Assembly (NCBI RefSeq): GCF_027579695.1
Contig: NC_083587.1
Location: forward strand, 57,514,238-57,578,237
Length of the DNA: 64,000 nucleotides
Source of the DNA: Neoarius graeffei
Taxonomy: Eukaryota > Chordata > Actinopteri > Siluriformes > Ariidae
Reading direction: 5' to 3'
Shown: positions 1 through 10,503 of the stretch, in pieces
Numbering within the stretch: the first letter of the stretch is position 1
Layout of the letters: each line of letters starts with the position of its first letter
Made by a program: the position numbers and the translations under genes
Notes under the pieces: model-generated
Databases searched by the model: none
Told to the model about the DNA's origin: nothing
Seen by the model: only the letters and a program-made list of their open reading frames with translations

Positions 1-633
1 TGGGCGTGGCTTCACTGGAACTTGACCCTGCAAGCTCAATAATTTTCTGTTGCGCCACTTGGGCGCTATGAGTGATAACTTTAGCAGGTTAATGTGCTTC
101 TACTTTCAGATTTGTACTGAAACATAAATGCACACTTCATGGACAGAACTATATGAACACCCTGATTAATTTGTAGATTTAGTTCAGTTATATCCAGCGT
201 ATAAAATAAAGCATATAACCATATAGACCCACAGTAAAATGGGTCGTACCAAAGAACTGTTTCTAAGAAGTTTGTTTGTCAAAGCTTTACGGAATCGATT
301 TCTATGTCCGAGTGTTCGTATGCGACCTTATCATCACTATGCTCAATGCCAAGCATTGACTGGAGTACTGTAAAGCACAGTGCTTTGAAATAAGTTCTGG
401 TTTTTACATCGCAAGTCCATAATCATGCAAGTCCAAGGTTTTGGAAGGAGACTTTCAACAAGGGCACGATATTCGCATATTTTTGGCCAAATACAGTGTA
501 TACACATATATTAGGAGTGTAACACAATGCCACTGTTTGTATCTGTCCAGAACACATCATCTGCTCATTCTGGATAATGTAATCTTATTTGGTTATATCC
601 CTAAGGTATAGTGTATATTATGTCTATACTCAC
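1..633. other. Intron or 3' side of Siglec-like gene, no exon seen
   Basis: This AT-rich stretch lies downstream, in the minus-strand sense, of the Ig V-set exon that ends at 634. I see no second Ig-like exon, mobile-element end or long reading frame in it. It is probably intron, with the remaining exons outside the window. Confidence 0.4.
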
Positions 634-987
634 AAACTTTTATTTCTATGCTTTGGTCATAAAATCCTTTGTTCTGCCCATCAGGTTTCCAGATCCATAC
701 ATACAGGGACACCGTGCCGTCTTGTTGCTGGACATTCTCAATCCTTAAAGTGCAGTTTCCCTCTTGGGCATTTCCCGGGACTGATGTCCTTCCTTTAAAC
801 TCAGCTATTATCTCGCTGCGGTCGGTGGAGTACACCACTGGGTAGCCTATTGATTTATACTTATACCATGTGACTTTACTGTAAGGGTCAGTGCTGCATG
901 GCACTAACACGCAGGTCCCCTTGATGGCGGTGACTGATTGTTGCACGGTTGCCTTCCAGCAGCGACACCCACTGCCTAAGAGTAAAA
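634..987 (-). CDS. Ig V-set exon of a Siglec/CD22-like receptor (partial gene)
   Basis: This exon encodes an N-terminal V-type immunoglobulin domain of a cell-surface receptor, of the kind found in fish Siglec/CD22-like lectins that sense sialylated glycans. Seen: an acceptor at 988-990 (reads cag on the minus strand) and a gtgagt donor at 628-633. In between are the B-strand motif CVLVPCS, the core Trp in VTWYKY, and an E-strand CTLRI followed by QQQDGTVSLYVWIW. Cysteines on strands B and E, with none at the usual F-strand site, match the intrasheet disulfide of sialoadhesin-type V domains. The F-strand Arg that contacts sialic acid in classical Siglecs appears to be Trp here, so binding may be lost or different. 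The exon starts in phase 1 and fits the signal-peptide exon at 13844-13880. Later Ig domains, membrane segment and tail are not in the window. A related fish Ig receptor family is possible. Confidence 0.75.
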
Positions 988-1074
988 CTGCGAAGATAAG
1001 ACAGACTCTTAATTTCTTGTTGTTTACAAATCAGAAAACACAACTTATAGTTTCCTGGGTTTGCATTTGGTAGG

Positions 1075-2682
1075 TACAACCCCGATTCCAAAAAAGTTGG
1101 GACAAAGTACAAATTGTAAATAAAAACGGAATGCAATGATGTGGAAGTTTCAAAATTCCATATTTTATTCAGAATAGAACATAGATGACATATCAAATGT
1201 TTAAACTGAGAAAATATATCATTTAAAGAGAAAAATTAGGTGATTTTAAATTTCATGACAACAACATATCTTAAAAAAGTTGGGACAAGGCCATGTTTAC
1301 CACTGTGAGACATCCCCTTTTCTCTTTACAACAGTCTGTAAACGTCTGGGGACTGAGGAGACAAGTTGCTCAAGTTTAGGGATAGGAATGTTAACCCATT
1401 CTTGTCTAAAGTAGGATTCTAGTTGCTCAACTGTCTTAGGTCTTTTTTGTCGTATCTTCCATTTTATGATGCGCCAAATGTTTTCTATGGGTGAAAGATC
1501 TGGACTGCAGGCTGGCCAGTTCAGTACCCGGACCCTTCTTCTACGCAGCCATGATGCTGTAATTGATGCAGTATGTGATTTGGCATTGTCATGTTGGAAA
1601 ATGCAAGGTCTTCCCTGAAAGAGCCGTTGTCTGGATGGGAGCATATGTTGTTCTAGAACCTGGATATACCTTCCAGCATTGATGGTGTCTTTCCAGATGT
1701 GTAAGCTGCCCATGCCACACGCACTAATGCAACCCCATACCATCAGAGATGCAGGCTTCTGAACTGAGCGCTGATAACAACTTGGGTCGTCCTTCTCCTC
1801 TTTAGTCCGAATGACACGGCGTCCCTGATTTCCATAAAGAACTTCAAATTTTGATTCGTCTGACCACAGAACAGTTTTCCACTTTGCCACAGTCCATTTT
1901 AAATGAGCCTTGGCCCAGAGAAGACATCTGCGCTTCTGGATCGTGTTTAGATACGGCTTCTTCTTTGAACTATAGAGTTTAGCTGGCAACGGCGGATGGC
2001 ACGGTGAATTGTGTTCACAGATAATGTTCTCTGGAAATATTCCTGAGCCCATTTTGTGATTTCCAATACAGAAGCATGCCTGTATGTGATGCAGTGCCGT
2101 CTAAGGGCCCGAAGATCACGGGCACCCAGTATGGTTTTCCGGCCTTGACCCTTATGTACAGAGATTCTTCCAGATTCTCTGAATCTTTTGATGATATTAT
2201 GCACCGTAGATGATGATATGTTCAAACTCTTTGCAATTTTACACTGTCGAACTCCTTTCTGATATTGCTCCACTATTTGTCAGCGCAGAATTAGGGGGAT
2301 TGGTGATCCTCTTCCCATCTTTACTTCTGAGAGCCGCTGCCACTCCAAGATGCTCATTTTATACCCAGTCATGTTAATGACCTATTGCCAATTGACCTAA
2401 TGAGTTGCAATTTGGTCCTCCAGCTGTTCCTTTTTTATACCTTTAACTTTTCCAGCCTCTTATTGCCCCTGTCCCAACTTTTCTGAGATGTGTTGCTGTC
2501 ATGAAATTTCAAATGAGCCAATATTTGGCATGAAATTTCAAAATGTCTCACTTTCGACATTTGATGTGTTGTCTATGTTCTATTGTGAATACAATATCAG
2601 TTTTTGAGATTTGTAAATTATTGCATTCCGTTTTTATTTACAATTTGCACTTTGTCCCAACTTTTTTGGAATCGGGGTTGTA
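1075..2682 (-). mobile_element. Tc1-like transposon, copy A
   Basis: Complete Tc1/mariner-type element of about 1.6 kb bounded by TA dinucleotides, with terminal inverted repeats starting caaccccgattccaaaaaag and mirrored at 2645-2682. The transposase runs on the minus strand. It is the same family as the copy at 35009-36806 but lacks the SINE found in that copy, so around 1165-1190 it preserves the empty site. Confidence 0.95.
1297..2372 (-). pseudogene. Broken Tc1 transposase (DD34E)
   Basis: Degenerate transposase: N-terminal helix-turn-helix (paired-like) region including [17 protein letters not shown], then a DDE catalytic domain with [16 protein letters not shown] and [11 protein letters not shown], so the three acidic residues remain. 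Against the open copy at 35420-36496 there are two lesions. A CGA-to-TGA change near 2280 makes a stop close to the N-terminus, and a one-base deletion near 1980 shifts the frame between the two domains. It should be inactive, although its ends could still be mobilised by a related transposase. Confidence 0.9.
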
Positions 2683-3001
2683 GAAGTGGAGGATTGCCAT
2701 TATTTTCCAAAAAGTGTGGAAACTTTTACAGCACAGCAACATATACTGTATGTTATAGCTTTGCATGATTGCTATATATGTTCTTTTTTTTTCTACCCAG
2801 TAGGCCTGTTACTACAGCAGGTAAAGTAGGAGTAGAAATGTCCTTTTACAATTTATACCTCCTAAACAATAGGATTTTGGTGACATTATCTGTATCGCTG
2901 TAAATCAGTATATCAGTATTTATTCTATCCACATTCACTGGATATGAGCAATCGAGTGCTCTGATTGGCTACTCTACTACTAGGCTATCAGCTCATATAC
3001 T

Positions 3002-3500
3002 GTGAGTAGAGAAAACAAAATGGCGGAGCGTATTGCTGAACCAACCGAGGACGAAATAAAAACTCTACTCGAAAATAAAGCCCCAAAAAATACAAAAAAA
3101 GCAACAAGATATGGAATAAAAGTATGTGATGTTAAGAACGTATCTTTTTTATTTTTCAAAAATTATTATTATCGCATTCTTCACAAATTGCTCCTGTCAT
3201 TTTGCCAGTCTGTTTACATTCTTCATCTTTAAGCATTAAAATTTGTTGATTTTTTTTTTTGAGACTGGTTCAAAAGCTCAAAGAAGTTTGAAAATTACAG
3301 AATTTAAATGTCCAAGGAAGAATTAAATAAATGCCTCAAGCTATTCTATACCTCGGCATGACAGCAAGACGGCACTTTCTACAAAAAAACAAAACAAACA
3401 AACAAACAAACAAACAAACAAACAAACAAACACTAAAGCCAATTTGTGCAGCCATAGATAGGTTTTTAAGAAGTCCACCTCAGTGGAAATGGTTTTGTCG
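3002..3500 (+). pseudogene. Crypton-type (KIAA1958-like) recombinase fragments
   Basis: A first exon opens at the ATG at 3020 (MAERIAEPTEDEIKTLLENK, then a KNTKKATRYGIKV stretch) and stops at a gtatgt donor at 3122. From about 3262 a second piece reads DWFKSSKKFENY, then MSKEELNKCLKLFYTSA and QQDGTFYKKT. It is broken by stops and by an expanded (AAAC)n tract, and resumes as ICAAIDRFLRSPPQ at about 3450-3490. This order matches, from memory, the N-terminal SAM-like part of Crypton/KIAA1958-type integrases. The catalytic tyrosine-recombinase region is absent. Confidence 0.55.
3376..3432 (+). repeat. (CAAA)n microsatellite
   Basis: About 13 tandem copies of a tetranucleotide, inserted inside the Crypton-like coding remnant and helping to break it. 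Confidence 0.95.
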
Positions 3501-3589
3501 GATGTTTAGTATAAAGTTTTTATTTATTGAATTTGAAAAAAATAAAAATGCTCCGTTTCTCAAAATCCAGTGAATGTGGATAGAATAAA

Positions 3590-4284
3590 ACAGTTATTCC
3601 ACTCAATCTCATCATACATGGTTTATAGCCGACTCGCTGCTATGCACCTTACCGGCTATCAGCTCATGTACCACTCGATTTCATGAAATAATTGTTAAAT
3701 AGCAGCTGCTCCTGATATAAATGTCCAAGCATTTAGAAACCATTAGAAACTATGAATGCATTGTAACATACTACACAGGAAAAATCAGATTTTCAGATTT
3801 TAAAATGTCATCTTAATGTTTCACAGCCTGTACTGAAATTAGCTTAATTTTGTCTGTATTGTCTGAAAAGAAGAATAAAAATAGCTTATGATTAATTGGA
3901 TTGGAAAGCATTTTTGTTTCATGAAATCACAAACATATCAAGAAGATTACATAAGAAAAATATTTTATATTAATCAAAGGTGAGACCGTAATAATAAAAC
4001 AAGGCATTAAAATCATTTTTTCCAAGCAATTTATTTAAAAATACACTCAAAAAGAAAAAAGACTCATTGAATGAACATTAAAAAAAATCATGGAAAGTAT
4101 TTCCACACAAGTAGATGGCTTTCTTTGAACAGTAAGCAGTTCTGTTGGTCCTTGGGTTGAATCAATTTAATTTATTTCAGCTGAATTAACTTATTTACTA
4201 TGGTTAGGTCCGACTTGATGTACTTGGGTTCAGTCGATAAAATTTATTAGGGTTGATTCAACTTAACTATAAGGATTCATCATT
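3590..4284. other. AT-rich non-coding stretch
   Basis: The first hundred bases repeat the subterminal sequence of the Crypton-like element (the tcatcatacatgg... and agctcatgta motifs also occur inverted near 44060-44160). The rest shows no reading frame or recognisable element end. Confidence 0.4.
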
Positions 4285-4654
4285 CATCTCATTATCTCTA
4301 GCCGCTTTATCCTTCTACAGGGTCGCAGGCAAGCTGGAGCCTATCCCAGCTGACTACGGGCGAAAGGCGGGGTACACCCTGGACAAGTCGCCAGGTCATC
4401 ACAGGGCTGACACATAGACACAGACAACCATTCACACTCACATTCACACCTACGGTCAATTTAGAGTCACCAGTTAACCTAACCTGCATGTCTTTGGACT
4501 GTGGGGGAAACCGGAGCACCCGGAGGAAACCCACGCGGACACGAGGAGAACATGCAAACTCCACACAGAAAGGCCCTCGCCGGCCACGGGGCTCGAACCC
4601 GGACCTTCTTGCTGTGAGGCGACAGCGCTAACCACTACACCATCGTGCCGCCCC
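4285..4654 (-). mobile_element. SINE-1, full length
   Basis: Reference description for SINE-1. The head resembles a tRNA with pol III boxes (tggtgtagtggttagcg as box A and ggttcgagccc as box B). A body follows with gacatgcaggttaggtt and gtaccccgcctttcgccc, and the 3' end is a short ATGAG/GAGAT-type repeat. The strand given is that of the tRNA-like head. It is a non-autonomous retroposon that depends on a LINE. The family occurs about 25 times in this window. Confidence 0.95.
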
Positions 4655-5041
4655 AACTAATTTTTACAATTGTAAAATTGCACAACTAAATTAGATTGAT
4701 CTAAAATAAGTTGGGCGAACAGGATTGCTTAATGCTGAAAGAATGTCATTTCATCACACAACTTTCCATGATTCAGTTATGTTACTTCAAAGACTAACTT
4801 TTGAATATAAACAACAAAATCTATTCCCTGCTTAGTGTCAAGGGTGGAAACAAAACACAAACAGGAGATCTTGCAATAAAACCGTAACTGTATTTAAGTG
4901 TAACAGTGTGCCCATGTCTTTGTAATCACATTCCCTTTGAACATTTACAGTGAACAATGACTTGAATTTAAATGTTAAGTGTTAAGTTTACAGCTTGTTT
5001 GGCATCAATAGTGGAACCCTAACACAAGATAAACAAAAGGT

Positions 5042-5237
5042 CCATCCATTCTCTGTACCCGCTTATCCTGTGTAGGGTCGCAGCCAAGCTGGAGCCTATC
5101 CCAGCTGACTCTATGGGCGAGAGGCGGGGTACACCCTGGACAAGTCACCAGATTATCGCAGGGCTGACACATACTGTAGAGACACACAACCATTCACACT
5201 CATTCACACCTACGGTCAATTTAGAGCCACCAATTAA
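5042..5237 (-). mobile_element. SINE-1, 3' half (left part of a split copy)
   Basis: Tail half of a minus-strand SINE-1 that breaks off at TTAA (5234-5237). Its head half resumes at TTAA 7756-7759. The interruption is the TTAA-flanked element at 5238-7755. An older variant than most copies here. Confidence 0.9.
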
Positions 5238-5613
5238 AGCCTCACTCACAACCCGCCGTAAATGTTTTGGACATGTACGGGTCGCAGGGTTCGGTAGGTC
5301 GCAGCCGTGCTGCAGGGTTGCGGTGAACCCGGGGGAAAGTTTGGGGAAGGAGTACGGACAAAGTATTTGTCAAGTACAGGTTGCACACCTGACTTCCTCG
5401 AGGCGTGGGGAAAATTGCGCCGTTAGCCCATGGAAAGCGTATGTCTGATGCACATGATCAGTGCGTGTTCAGTGATTGCGGAATGCGTGTGACTTGCATT
5501 TTACCAGTTTCCTGCGCTCCGAGTACGGGCCGCACTTGTGAAGCATGTGTGATGCATGTGATTAGCACGTTACAATCACTCATAACTTGCGTGTGATGCA
5601 AGCCAGGAGTGGG

Positions 5614-5620
5614 TATAAAA
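5614..5620 (+). promoter_or_regulatory. TATA box in the TTAA element
   Basis: tataaaa lies in a GC-richer stretch, about 480 bp upstream of the candidate start codon at 6098, or about 100 bp once the nested SINE is removed. A plausible core promoter for the element's own gene. Confidence 0.45.
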
Positions 5621-5655
5621 CCAGCGTGTCTGAATCTGTCTTTCGACTGAAGAAT

Positions 5656-6033
5656 CTCATCTCATCTCATTATCTCTAGTGGCTTTATCCTGTTCTACAG
5701 GGTCGCAGGCAAGCTGGAGCCTATCCCAGCTGACTACAGGCGAAAGGTGGGGTACACCCTGGAAAAGTCGCCAGGTCATCACAGGGCTGACACATAGACA
5801 CAGACAACCATTCACACTCACATTCACACCTACGGTCAATTTAGAGTCGCCAGTTAACCTAACCTGAATGTCTTTGGACTGTAGGGGAAACCCGAGCACC
5901 CGGAGGAAACCCACGCGGACACGGGGAGAACATGCAAACTCCACACAGAAAGGCCCTCGCCGGCCACGGGGCTCGAACCCGGACCTTCTTGCTGTGAGGC
6001 GACAGCGCTAACCACTACACCACCGTGCCACCC
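5656..6033 (-). mobile_element. SINE-1, full length, recent
   Basis: Full copy with an exact 12 bp target duplication cgactgaagaat (5644-5655 and 6034-6045). Nested inside the TTAA element, apparently in the 5' untranslated part of its gene. Confidence 0.95.
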
Positions 6034-6094
6034 CGACTGAAGAATATTGGATATTTTGTGGGAAAAATTAAAAAATTTTCAGTTTAAAGTTTAG

Positions 6095-7112
6095 AAAATG
6101 CGACCCAAGAAGAAGCGAGCAAAAGTGAAGTAACCCAGCCTGAAACAGCAGAGGAGGAAGAAGAATTTGATGATGATGGCAGCAGCACCGGCGAGCCCTG
6201 CACGGACAGGGAGAAGTATACCTTCAAGCTGGCAGAAGGCACAGCACCCCACCAGAGTTTTTTTCACAGGTAAATGCACATGCTTTAAACATTCTTTTCA
6301 GTATCTATATGCTCATGTAATTAATATTATATATGCTGATTTTCATGTATGTTTCAGCTAACGACACCCAGAAGTGAGGACATTGCAATCCCATCATCGT
6401 TATCAGGCCATTGTGCCATGCTCAGTCAGTGCGTTTACATGCACATCCAAATCGAGCTACTGTCGGTAACCGACCTAAGGGTCCCAGCAGGGGTGCCAGA
6501 GAAATCCAATCCTACATGTACACAAGGAAATCGAGCTATTGTGTGAGGTACATTGTGCACCCGAGCCACAGGTGGCGCTACACGCCCCATCGTGTTGGTA
6601 CACTTCCAGTTGTCATCATGAAGAAGAGCTATTCAAGAGTATAAACAAAAAGTTATCAGTTCCATGTTCACAAAGTTATCAGTTCCGTGTTCTCTTCTGC
6701 TGCTCGCTACTACTACTGTTGTCATGCCGACCGAGGCTGTTGTGTTTCCCGCTTGTGGTCTCGTCACTCGTCACTTCTGGAAGGGGCAGTGCTGAAGTAA
6801 GTAGCTCGACTACGTAGCTCGATAGGGTTTACATGCACTAAGTAGCTCGGCTACAATCGCATAATCTAGGTCGCCTAGCTCGATTACGAGAAATCCAGTT
6901 CGGTTCGATTTCAGCCGAGCTAAGGTGTTTCCATGGCATTTAGAACTTCAATTTCAGTCGAGCTACGGCAGAAATTCGATTGTCTCTATGTGCATGTAAA
7001 CGCACTGAGTGATAAGGACAAGGACATCCCGACACCCCGTCCCACCACTCAGCAGGAGCAGGACAGCAGCTCAGAGTCAAAGTGTGTTTCAGTGCTCAAA
7101 CTGTTGAGCTAG
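6095..7112 (+). pseudogene. Two-exon gene of the TTAA element, frameshifted and MITE-interrupted
   Basis: Product not recognised. An ATG at 6098 opens MRPKKKRAKVK, a basic cluster like a nuclear-localisation signal, then meets a stop. One frame over, the same exon reads on as VTQPETAEEEEEFDDDGSST and ends with KYTFKLAEGTAPHQSFFH before a gtaaat donor at 6270. A second exon from about 6372 (SEDIAIPSSLSGH) is cut by a MITE at 6427-7007. Beyond it, in the frame that skips the MITE, comes DKDKDIPTPRPTTQQEQ and a short hydrophobic end with a stop at 7110-7112. AATAAA follows at 7137. The layout suggests a small acidic nuclear protein encoded by the transposon, now inactivated by a one-base shift and the insertion. 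Function unknown; no catalytic motif seen. Confidence 0.45.
6427..7007. mobile_element. MITE with 18 bp perfect inverted ends
   Basis: 581 bp element with perfect terminal inverted repeats cagtgcgtttacatgcac and a 3 bp AGT duplication (6424-6426 and 7008-7010). The interior is rich in tagctcg motifs in both directions and has no coding capacity. A three-base target duplication is compatible with a PIF/Harbinger-type origin. Confidence 0.8.
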
Positions 7113-7136
7113 TTAGTTGGGATTTTTTACAATGTA

Positions 7137-7142
7137 ATAAAA
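7137..7142 (+). promoter_or_regulatory. Polyadenylation signal of the TTAA element gene
   Basis: AATAAA 25 bp after the stop codon at 7110-7112, consistent with the end of a short pol II transcript. Confidence 0.4.
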
Positions 7143-7755
7143 TGCATTATTCCCTTATACTCATGTTTTATTATTTGACGTTTGCATGGTAAATTAACAT
7201 ATAGTCAAATAAAAACAGCAAATGAGGTGGTCTTCTTCCCTTCTACAATGCTACATGCTACATGATCGGTTCCTTGGTTCCTCCCCAATATATATACCCA
7301 GAGTCTTACCCCTCGTGTCTCATGCAGGTCGTGTGCACTGCATGCAGGTCGTGTGCGCTGTGTGCAAGTCGCGTGCGCTGTGTGCACACCACACGTGCGG
7401 TAGAAAGTGAGATGTACGTCTGTTTTGGGGGCCACACAAATAGCAAGTGTGGAATACTTGTGTAGTACTTCTGAGGCACGTCGCTCATACAATGACCGTG
7501 CGTCACTCATGCGTCTTACTGTCATCGCAAAAAGCCCCTACTAGCCGCGCTGCTGACTTGGTTCAGGCGTACAAAAGGAGTACGGGTCCCGTACATAGTG
7601 TATGCGTTCATGATTTGTCGCAAGACCCGTAGAATTTGCATGTTCAGGACCAGAAGTCTCCATAGGCAGTCTGCGACCTTCTATGACGCTGAACACACGC
7701 AAGTGTCAAGCACGGTTTTGCCAAATTTTTTACCATAAACCACCCGTACGGCGGG

Positions 7756-7926
7756 TTAACCTAACCTGCATGTCTTTGGACTGTAGTGGAAACTGGATCA
7801 AACCCATACAGGCACAGGGAGAACACGCAAACTCCACACAGAAAGACCCTCATCGGCCACTGGGCTTGAACCCAGGACCTTCTTGTTGTGAGGTGACAGT
7901 GCTAACCACTACACCACCGTGTCACC
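7756..7926 (-). mobile_element. SINE-1, 5' half (right part of the split copy)
   Basis: Head half of the same minus-strand SINE-1 whose tail is at 5042-5237. It resumes directly after TTAA with the expected acctaacctgcatg sequence and ends at the tRNA-like head. Confidence 0.9.
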
Positions 7927-8387
7927 CCCCTGTGCTGTTTCCCTTAATTTATTATCCTTCTCCTCTCACAATATTTTCTGTGATAATGGCCTTGATTTTC
8001 CTGGTTACGCGCTGAAACTAGATAGCCTCGGTTCAGTTTAACATTAATTAGTCTAATTCATGTGAGGTTGTTGAATTTCATGCAAATGCTACATGATTAT
8101 TTATTTCATAGAAAATACATACTACACTTACGTAAATGTAACAGCAAGCCTTTTTTTTTAGTGTAGATGATTATGAATGGTTGTACAAACTAGTACTAGT
8201 ACTATTGGGCCACTAGTGTTAACAAAAATAAATAAATAACTTGTAACTGCTGTAAACAAGCTTTCAAACTTCTAATGCGATACCAACATAAAGAAAAAAT
8301 TTCTGCCGTTTTATTTAAAGCGTATTGAGAACATGCAACATTCACATTGCAGTATGTGCATGAAGACAAGTCATGCTTTTTAGAATT
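7927..8387. other. AT-rich stretch without features
   Basis: No reading frame, repeat end or splice signal that I can support. Confidence 0.3.
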
Positions 8388-8761
8388 CTCATCTCATTAT
8401 CTCTAGCCGCTTTATCCTGTTCTACAGGGTCGCAGGCAAGCTGGAGCCTATCCCAGCTGACTATGGGCGAAAGGCGGGGTACACCCTGGACAAGTCGCCA
8501 GGTCATCACAGGGCTGACACATAGACACAGACAACCATTCACACTCACATTCACACCTACGCTCAATTTAGAGTCACCAGTTAACCTAACCTGCATGTCT
8601 TTGGACTGTGGGGGAAACCGGAGCACCCGGAGGAAACCCACACGGACACGGGGAGAACATGCAAACTCCGCACAGAAAGGCCCTCGCCGGCCACGGGGCT
8701 CGAACCCAGGACCTTCTTGCTGTGAGGCGACAGCGCTAACCACTACACCACCGTGCTGCCC
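8388..8761 (-). mobile_element. SINE-1, full length, recent
   Basis: Flanked by the 14 bp duplication tgctttttagaatt (8374-8387 and 8762-8775). Nearly identical to the family consensus. Confidence 0.95.
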
Positions 8762-8775
8762 TGCTTTTTAGAATT

Positions 8776-9509
8776 TATTCTATAAATAAAAGTAGAACCA
8801 TATCCTGTCTTTTTCATGTAAATGAAAAAAAAACAACAGTTCAGTAACTTTTCAGAAAGGTGCATGCATTTGTGTTTGCAGTATCATTCAGTCATAGTTC
8901 ATAACCCCATAACCACATGTAGCACATAACCACAAGCCCTATCTGTGCAAACTGGTTTCAACTGAATGCCCATAATTATCTGTCTATCATCATCATCTGG
9001 TTTCTGCAGTGAAGATACAAACCTACCTCAGGGGGAAAAAAATTATAATGAACTCTTAATGCTGCGCTTGTTTTAGAAAAGCCTGTAGATATTTTTTCAG
9101 AAGTATAAAGAAGAATAAAATATATACTGTATATGCCAGACCAGAATTAATTTAGGGGTTTCACAGCAATGTGGATATGCAGTTATAACGTTTCTATTTC
9201 TCACTTTGTAAATAAGTTTACAGACTCTATTGATTTATTTCCTCCCACTTCAATCTTAGGGGTTAGTGTGTGTAGATTCATGAGATGCAATCTCAATTAA
9301 ATCCATTTCATTTGTAGGTTGTATCACTATGTGGAAAGGTTTAAGGGGGTGAATACTTATGCAAGGCTCTGTACATTCATTCACAGATGAAGCACAGAAC
9401 TGTTTCAGGGTAAAACAGCATATAGTCTATGGTGGTGATGGGAGGGCTAAAATTTAATGCCTATCAATTGTTGAGTAATTAAAGGATTAGGGTTGTTAAT
9501 AATAATAAG
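8776..9509. other. Non-coding stretch with a decayed Tc1/mariner end
   Basis: At about 9340-9373 it reads gggtgaatacttatgcaagg followed by ctctgta, a form seen at the ends of fish Tc1-type MITEs. The other end was not found. Nothing else is supportable. Confidence 0.4.
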
Positions 9510-9880
9510 GGCGGCACGGTGGTGTAGTGGTTAGCGCTGTCGCCTCACAGCAAGAAGGTCCGGGTTCGAGCCCCGGGGCCGGCGAGGGCCTTTCTGTGTG
9601 GAGTTTGCATGTTCTCCCCGTGTCCGCGCGGGTTTCCTCCGGGTGCTCCGGTTTCCCCCACAATCCAAAGACATGCAGGTTAGGTTGACTGGTGACTCTA
9701 AATTGACCGTAGGTGTGAATGTGAGTGTGAATGGTTGTCTGTGTCTATGTGTCAGCCCTGTGATGACCTGGCAACTTGTCCAGGGTGTACCCCGCCTTTC
9801 GCCCGTAGTCAGCTGGGATAGGTTCCAGCTTGCCTGCGACCCTGTAGAAGGATAAAGTGGCTAGAGATAATGAGATGAGA
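9510..9880 (+). mobile_element. SINE-1, full length, recent
   Basis: Exact 10 bp duplication taataataag (9500-9509 and 9881-9890). An (AGT)n microsatellite follows at 9889-9910. Confidence 0.95.
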
Positions 9881-9929
9881 TAATAATAAGTAGTAGTAGT
9901 AGTAGTAGTAAATTGCTCCGGATAAGTAT

Positions 9930-10295
9930 CTCATTCTCATTATCTCTAGCCGCTTTATCCTTCTACAGGGTCGCAGGCAAGCTGGAGCCTATCCCAGCTG
10001 ACTACGGGCGAAAGGCGGGGTACACCCTGGACAAGTCGCCAGGTCATCACAGGGCTGACACACAGACAACCATTCACGCTCACATTCACACCTACGGTCA
10101 ATTTAGAGCCACCAGTTAACCTAACCTGCATGTCTTTGGACTGTGGGGGAAACCAGAGCACCTGGAGGAAGCCCACGCGGACACGGGGAGAACATGCAAA
10201 CTCCACACAGAAAGGCCCTCGCCGGCCCCGGGGTTCAAACCCGGACCTTCTTGCTGTGAGGCGACAGCGCTAACCACTACACCACCGTGCCGCCC
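9930..10295 (-). mobile_element. SINE-1, full length, recent
   Basis: Exact 12 bp duplication ccggataagtat (9918-9929 and 10296-10307). It lies about 50 bp from the previous copy in opposite orientation, so the pair forms an inverted repeat. Confidence 0.95.
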
Positions 10296-10307
10296 CCGGA
10301 TAAGTAT

Positions 10308-10503
10308 ATAATATTTATTTAGACTATAATAGGTTATACTGTAGATAACTGTATTTGAGATAGACAATATTAGTTTTAGTTCAAACTTTGTTATAGATTT
10401 TTATTTGATGACTTCTACATTATCGACTAAGTTTAAAAAAAAATTTGATGCTTTCCAAACATTAGTTTTCCAGCACAAAATTAAATTTTAGATAAATCTG
10501 TTT
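10308..10503 (+). mobile_element. Fragment of Tc1-type MITE (tactgtacaaaag family)
   Basis: Shares the gacttctacattatcgact and tttccagcacaaaattaaa blocks with the complete MITE at 51301-51890. Ends are lost. Confidence 0.6.

Larger units (their letters stand above)
2920..3589 (+). mobile_element. Crypton-like element remnant bounded by inverted repeats
   Basis: The 670 bp segment begins with tattctatccacattcactg and ends with the same sequence inverted. It contains pieces of a protein resembling the KIAA1958/ZMYM-type tyrosine-recombinase ORFs of Crypton transposons. A related longer copy in opposite orientation lies at 44160-45983. Crypton elements usually lack terminal inverted repeats, so the relation of these repeats to the coding part is unclear. 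Confidence 0.55.
5238..7755 (+). mobile_element. TTAA-flanked DNA transposon with its own small gene
   Basis: Bounded on both sides by TTAA, which is a single TTAA in intact SINE-1 copies, so this is a clean target duplication. The ends share the inverted motif acccgccgta: it is terminal on the right and lies 13 bp in on the left. TTAA targets are known for piggyBac and Kolobok elements, but I see no transposase catalytic domain. Internally there are a TATA box, a possible spliced gene and a polyadenylation signal. Two younger insertions, a SINE (5656-6033) and a MITE (6427-7007), account for about 0.96 kb, so the original was near 1.55 kb. Subterminal regions carry many tgcatgtg/cgtgtg-type motifs. 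Confidence 0.75.

Noticed and set aside
4307-4564. Recurrent 60-140 codon ORFs of the EFACSPRVRVGFLRVL / SKDMQVRLTGDSKLTVG type
   Set aside because: They occur in every SINE-1 copy on either strand and follow from the SINE sequence. There is no independent gene context.
9510-9580. SINE heads as tRNA genes
   Set aside because: They have pol III boxes but are joined to SINE bodies, vary between copies and are flanked by target duplications. No complete tRNA cloverleaf with its own boundary was found.
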